From positions 10,022,501 through 10,086,500 of the forward strand of contig CM038469.1 in the NCBI GenBank assembly GCA_021464415.1: DNA of 64,000 nucleotides. Reading direction: 5' to 3'. Positions 59,839-64,000 of the stretch are shown piece by piece. The translations under genes were made by a program, and so were the position numbers. This DNA comes from Lonicera japonica (lineage: Eukaryota > Streptophyta > Magnoliopsida > Dipsacales > Caprifoliaceae). The notes beneath the pieces were generated by a model. That model was not told the DNA's origin, made no database searches, and was given only the letters and a program-made list of their open reading frames with translations. How positions within the stretch are numbered: the first letter of the stretch is position 1; each line of letters opens with the position of its first letter.

Positions 59839-61188
59839 CAAGCATATGTGATGTTGTATATAAAAAAAAAAGAGAAGAAAAAAAAAATTTTGCTTTATTT
59901 TCTTTCATTCTTTTTTGGGTTCAGTTTGATAAACATGATATTACGATTGAACTGTGGTTGTAATGCATGCATGTTATGTTGTATCTAATTTTAACCCATT
60001 TTCTTTATTATAGTGTACATATAGTAATTTTGCTTTGAAAATAGCTCTCTTTTGCCTCATGAAAATCGAAAAGCCAAATGGGAGACTGCCAATTTCTCAT
60101 TCTCTTCACATTGAGGACAATGCGTTCTTCAAGTTGGGGGGTATTGTACTTAAACTTTAATGGCTTTTCAATTTCTGAATTTTTCATGTGTTTAGAACAT
60201 AAAGAAAATTAAAAAATGATGAATAAATTTTTTTTTAAAGTAAAATGATGATGATTGGTTCATTAGCTATTGGTATGAATTCCTTGATCTAGATGGAATT
60301 TTGAGTGCTTTGCTTCAATTAGATTCATGACCCTAGAAACGTCCCTTAAAATGTGTAAATGCTTCAAGTAGAAAAATTCTTTCGTAACACTTAGAGTAAT
60401 TTTTGTTTTGTGAAGAGGGAATTCTTGTCCAAAGACGATAAAAGTTTTTTCGAAAAGATCCTACAATAGAGAGGAAAAATGCATGGCACTTTAAAAAAAA
60501 CTTGGATGACTTTTAATCCTAATATTGACTTAAAGCTTCACTTGACTAAATCATAAGTCTCTTTGTCTATATTATGGATAGGTAAAGGTTACCATATGGG
60601 AAAGGGTGAATAGGTTCCTTCAAGCTTAATAAATAAGCATAAAATGTCAAATTTTATATAGTGAGTCTACTGCCCCCCATAGAGATGGAAACCGCCTTGA
60701 ATTAATTTATCAAAAAATCCAAGAAAATATAAGAAAAGTGCTTAGAAATAGACAAAATTTGAAACTTTTGTTTTTGAAGGAAATTCTTTTTCCATCTCTA
60801 ATGATCAATACTCTTTGTGTTTAAATGAGAATTTTGCTAATATAACGCTTACCATGTGATTAAAAGGAAGTATGGGTTAAGTTTCTAAAGGAGATAAGCA
60901 ATTTAGATAGTCATTCAAAACCCACAAGTCTAGAAATAGTGATAGTAATATCATAAGCTCCGCAAATTGAACTTTTGCAATCATCATTCTCGTCATTCAC
61001 CATGATCAAACTTTTGATGTTTGTAGGTATCTTCACGGTAAACCTTCACGAGACAAAACCTCGTCTTCTAAGGGAACTTGGAAGTTTTTAAAATGGCTTA
61101 GTGCATTTTATCAATGCATTTTTGGATAATATTATTTTGATTTTATTTATCTTGCTAAGGGACTAACAAGAGATAAGTCAAGGGGAGT
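59839..61188 (+). other. Athila element 2, non-coding interior before the 3' LTR
   Basis: About 1.35 kb without frames. Contains TTGAGGACAATGCG near 60111 and TTCAAGTTGGGGGGTA near 60128, a second purine tract. A conserved block with hairpin ACGAG-ACAAAAC-CTCGT lies at 61048-61064. It ends in the polypurine tract AAGGGGAGT at 61188. Confidence 0.8.
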
Positions 61189-62920
61189 TGATAAACGCTT
61201 AATATTGTCATTCATACGCTCATTTTCGGAATTGTTTAACGCGTTTATTTCTCTAAAATTACTCGGTTTGCCAACTTATTTCGCGATTAGTCTCGTAGCA
61301 CTTTTGTATTTAACAATGCTTAGAAAGGCACATTTTGTGTTTATTTTGGTGTTTTTAGATTTCAAAAAATATTGTATTTAATACAATAGTAGAATTTTTC
61401 ATGGACAAAAGGAATCCAAGAAAGTGGAAGTCTCCATGTGATTAAAGAGCATCCAAGAAAGTGGAAGTCTCCATGTCCATGTGATTAAATAAAGAAAGTG
61501 GAATTCTCCATGTGACCAAAGAGCATCCAAGAAAGTGGAATTCTCCACCAAAAATAAAAAAAAAAGCATTGTTTATTTTTGGCATCCATCACAATACTCC
61601 TATTTATAGTCTTCTTTGTTGTTTTGGAGAGGACTCTATTATTTACTTCCCATTTCTCAATTTATAGAGAGCTTGTAATAGTTTTTTTTATAGAGAGAAA
61701 AATGGATTTCACTTTTATAATTCTTGTCTCTACATTTATTATGGAGTAAATTTCTTTGGTAAGGCTAAAAGATGAAATTTGCAATGCATTAATTATGTAA
61801 GTTCAATTCTCATTCCATTGTTAGTATTGTTAAATACTTTTTGAATCCTTCATCTTCTCCATTTTTTCAACCATTCATAAGCTAGTAAGATAATTTTCAT
61901 ATGATGATTTGACTTTGTATGCTTTGTATACATAGATCTCAAGCATTAATGAAAAAATGATGCACTTGTGTATTTCTTACTAGCCTATGTCCACTCTTTC
62001 TTTGAATAATATACTTTTCATTGCCAAGCATGATTAGTCTTTGAATATTCATGGAAACACCATAAATTTGATATTTTAATCTTTAAATACTTTAATGATA
62101 TGTTGAGTGCTTTCTACACTTTATGTGATTTTAAGACTCATCATTTTCTTAGTTAAAGTGTTGCCAAAGAGGATCTTTTAAATTTATGTCATAAACAACT
62201 TCATTAATCATTTTAAGGATTCAATTTTGTATTTATCAAATAAGTCTATATAGGACGATTTGACCTCCACCTAGACCTCCCAATCTTAGACAAATGAAAT
62301 GTTATAATTTATCGAGCTAAACTCCTTGTAGTTCGCCATTTTCATAATCAAGTCATTGGCCTAGGGGAAATTAACAATGAGTTCTTAAATGCCTAGTTTA
62401 AATTTATGCCTTTTCTTTTTGTGTATTTTAAGTTTGAATCTTGGTTGACATTATATGGGAATGGGTTGCACTTGCTTCACACCCTTTGTCACAAGATAAA
62501 AATGAAAGATACACTTATGTTGATATTTGCTTACACCCTTTCTTTATATGGCAGTTATATGGGAATGGGTTGCTTTTGCTCCACGCCCTTTTACTTAGAA
62601 ATGGGTAAAATATTCAACACTTAGGAATTGCATTGAGAACTTTGAATAAGGTTGATTTTACTTAACTTTGCAAAGCAAATGAATTCTATAATGCCTTAGT
62701 CTATTCTCAACTATTGTTACATCATTTTAATTTTTATTGCAAGACTTTAAAATCAATCATTAAAATCAACCAATTAAATTCTCTTAACAAAACCTTGGAC
62801 TCGTAATCACCACATCGTCTTTTCGACTATCCTTGTAATTCGACACTTGGACTTACCAAGTATTATAACGTGACAACCTGCACTTTGGTACCTAAGCACG
62901 GAAGCATTTTCGGCGCGTCA
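61189..62920 (+). repeat. Athila element 2, 3' LTR (1732 bp)
   Basis: Partner of 52573-54297, ending GGCGCGTCA, followed by TSD ACATT. It has the same four-copy AAGAAAGTGGAA array near 61418-61552. Confidence 0.92.
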
Positions 62921-62925
62921 ACATT

Positions 62926-63516
62926 AAAACAAAGTAATAATTCACCATTAAAACTAATATTAAAGTACTTAAATACAAACTATAAAACATTCGAAGGCTA
63001 GAAAACGTCCCTATTTGTGATGCTCGAACTAGCGTGTATCACACGGCTTTACGCAATTCACTTTTTCTCCTTCAATACTTCGGCCGCACGGCAACTAGTA
63101 TATGGAGGATTTTCTCTCTCTAGAACTCTCTGATAATATCTATATATCTCTATCTATTTTCCCTATCTATTTTCTATATATTTTCTTCTATAATTTTAGA
63201 TGTAGAGAATGGGTCTATATATAGGAATGAGGGATAGAAGTTTACAAGGATTAGGAAACTATAATGGTAGAAGAAATAACAACTTTGAGTTTAATTAGGA
63301 TTCTAATTAAGAGAGAGAGAAAAAGGAGTTGTATTCGAATTAGGAGAAAATATTGATCTTCAGTAGACTTCTTCCACCTTTTTAGGCTTTTTATTATAAT
63401 TTACTTCTTCCCTACAAAAAGACAAAATAAATATTAATCCTCCATAATTTAAGCATTAATTATGTTATAATAAAATATTATTTACGGGTTAAAATAATAA
63501 TTTTGGGCACTTATCA
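62926..63516 (-). mobile_element. Element 3 LTR, part 3 (5' end of the LTR)
   Basis: The minus-strand LTR would start TGATAAGTGCCCAAAATTA at 63516, next to a purine tract (GTTTGGGGGTGAT) at about 63517-63530. This is an Athila-like LTR start. No coding region. Confidence 0.55.
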
Positions 63517-64000
63517 AATCACCCCCAAACAACCTTTTGCTAGTCCTCGAGAAAAAATATTGAACATAGAAAAGGGACCAAAATAAAAAACTAAAAAACT
63601 AAAAAATAAAATCCTATTCTATTCAGGTGTACCACTTTTGCTGGTTACTTTCAATTGCATTTACCATATGCAACAAGGCCCTAAACCACTAAGTTACCAA
63701 AGTGGACGAGTTATAATCTCGTGAGGGTTTGCAGTAAAGACGCCCCCAAACTTTTTAAAAATAGAAATCAATTTTGATTTTTCCCTTATTTTTTCTCACA
63801 GAATTCCTCGCCACCTACCTTTACAAAAGGCAAGAATCGGCAATGTCCAATTCACCATATGTAGTTAGTTACTAAAATGATATAAAAATAAACATTACAT
63901 AACAAGCTCAAAAAGGAAGTGTGCATGTGTGGACAGCCAATCTAATAGAACTTTCCATATCCAAGTAAAGGAACTACTACATTGCCTTTGAAAAAGTTAT
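63517..64000 (-). mobile_element. Element 3 interior, cut by the window end
   Basis: Polypurine tract beside the LTR, then non-coding interior. It contains the same conserved block as elements 1 and 2, with hairpin ACGAG-ATTATAA-CTCGT on the minus strand (63706-63722). Confidence 0.55.

Larger units (their letters stand above)
52573..62920 (+). mobile_element. Full-length but decayed Athila-type retrotransposon (element 2)
   Basis: 10348 bp with TG...CA ends, LTRs of 1725 and 1732 bp that show several percent difference, target duplication ACATT (52568-52572 and 62921-62925), tRNA-Asp-type primer site and a purine tract (AAGGGGAGT) before the 3' LTR. Its coding region is close to element 1 but carries at least ten stops or frameshifts. 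It inserted into the LTR of element 3. Confidence 0.93.

Overview
The window is nuclear DNA of a flowering plant, very probably a eudicot; I cannot name the species. The evidence is an intron-bearing methylesterase gene with plant splice sites, TATA box and AATAAA signal, AT-rich spacers, and dense plant transposons (CACTA, FAR1-type MULE, Ty1/copia, Athila-type and chromovirus-type Ty3/gypsy, several MITEs). The only apparently intact host gene is a three-exon alpha/beta-hydrolase of the MES/SABP2 family (8686-16462, 266 codons). Almost everything else is mobile or decayed.

Layout. 1-1357: spacer. 1358-6852: decayed CACTA element (minus strand) with a broken tnp2 transposase and hairpin-rich subterminal repeats. 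6955-17110: duplication unit A, holding the intact MES gene; its intron 1 carries a foldback MITE and an entire, ORF-intact Ty1/copia element in antisense. 17111-22940: AT-rich spacer with two TWA-flanked MITEs. 22940-44190: duplication unit B, a second MES copy that was destroyed. A 17.4-kb MULE with FAR1/SWIM-type transposase remnants sits in its 5' UTR. The MULE holds an unclassified LTR-like insertion, which in turn holds a young 11.6-kb Athila-type element (LTRs 1940/1941 bp, TSD ATATT). A further MITE sits 3 bp before the old ATG, the reading frame is broken, and exon 3 is present as an inverted copy beside an 82-bp poly-C tract.

44191-48040: decayed minus-strand segment resembling an integrated plant pararetrovirus (Caulimoviridae-like), with two direct repeats. 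48150-64000: another nest. An Athila-like LTR (minus) is split by a truncated Tekay-like chromovirus fragment (49633-51906) and by a second, older Athila-type element (plus, 52573-62920, TSD ACATT). The interior of the outer element runs off the window.

How the parts relate. Paralogous unit B works as an empty-site reference for the insertions in unit A, and the reverse, so the copia, MITE and MULE boundaries are supported by target-site duplications and by comparison. The most interesting signals are: short self-complementary motif arrays at nearly the same place (about 210-410 bp from the LTR 5' end) in unrelated LTR families; a hairpin with conserved stem and changing loop downstream of pol in three Athila-type elements; the inverted MES exon, which could make antisense RNA to the intact gene; and a copia element without a recognisable primer-binding site. 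No completely new protein-coding system was found.
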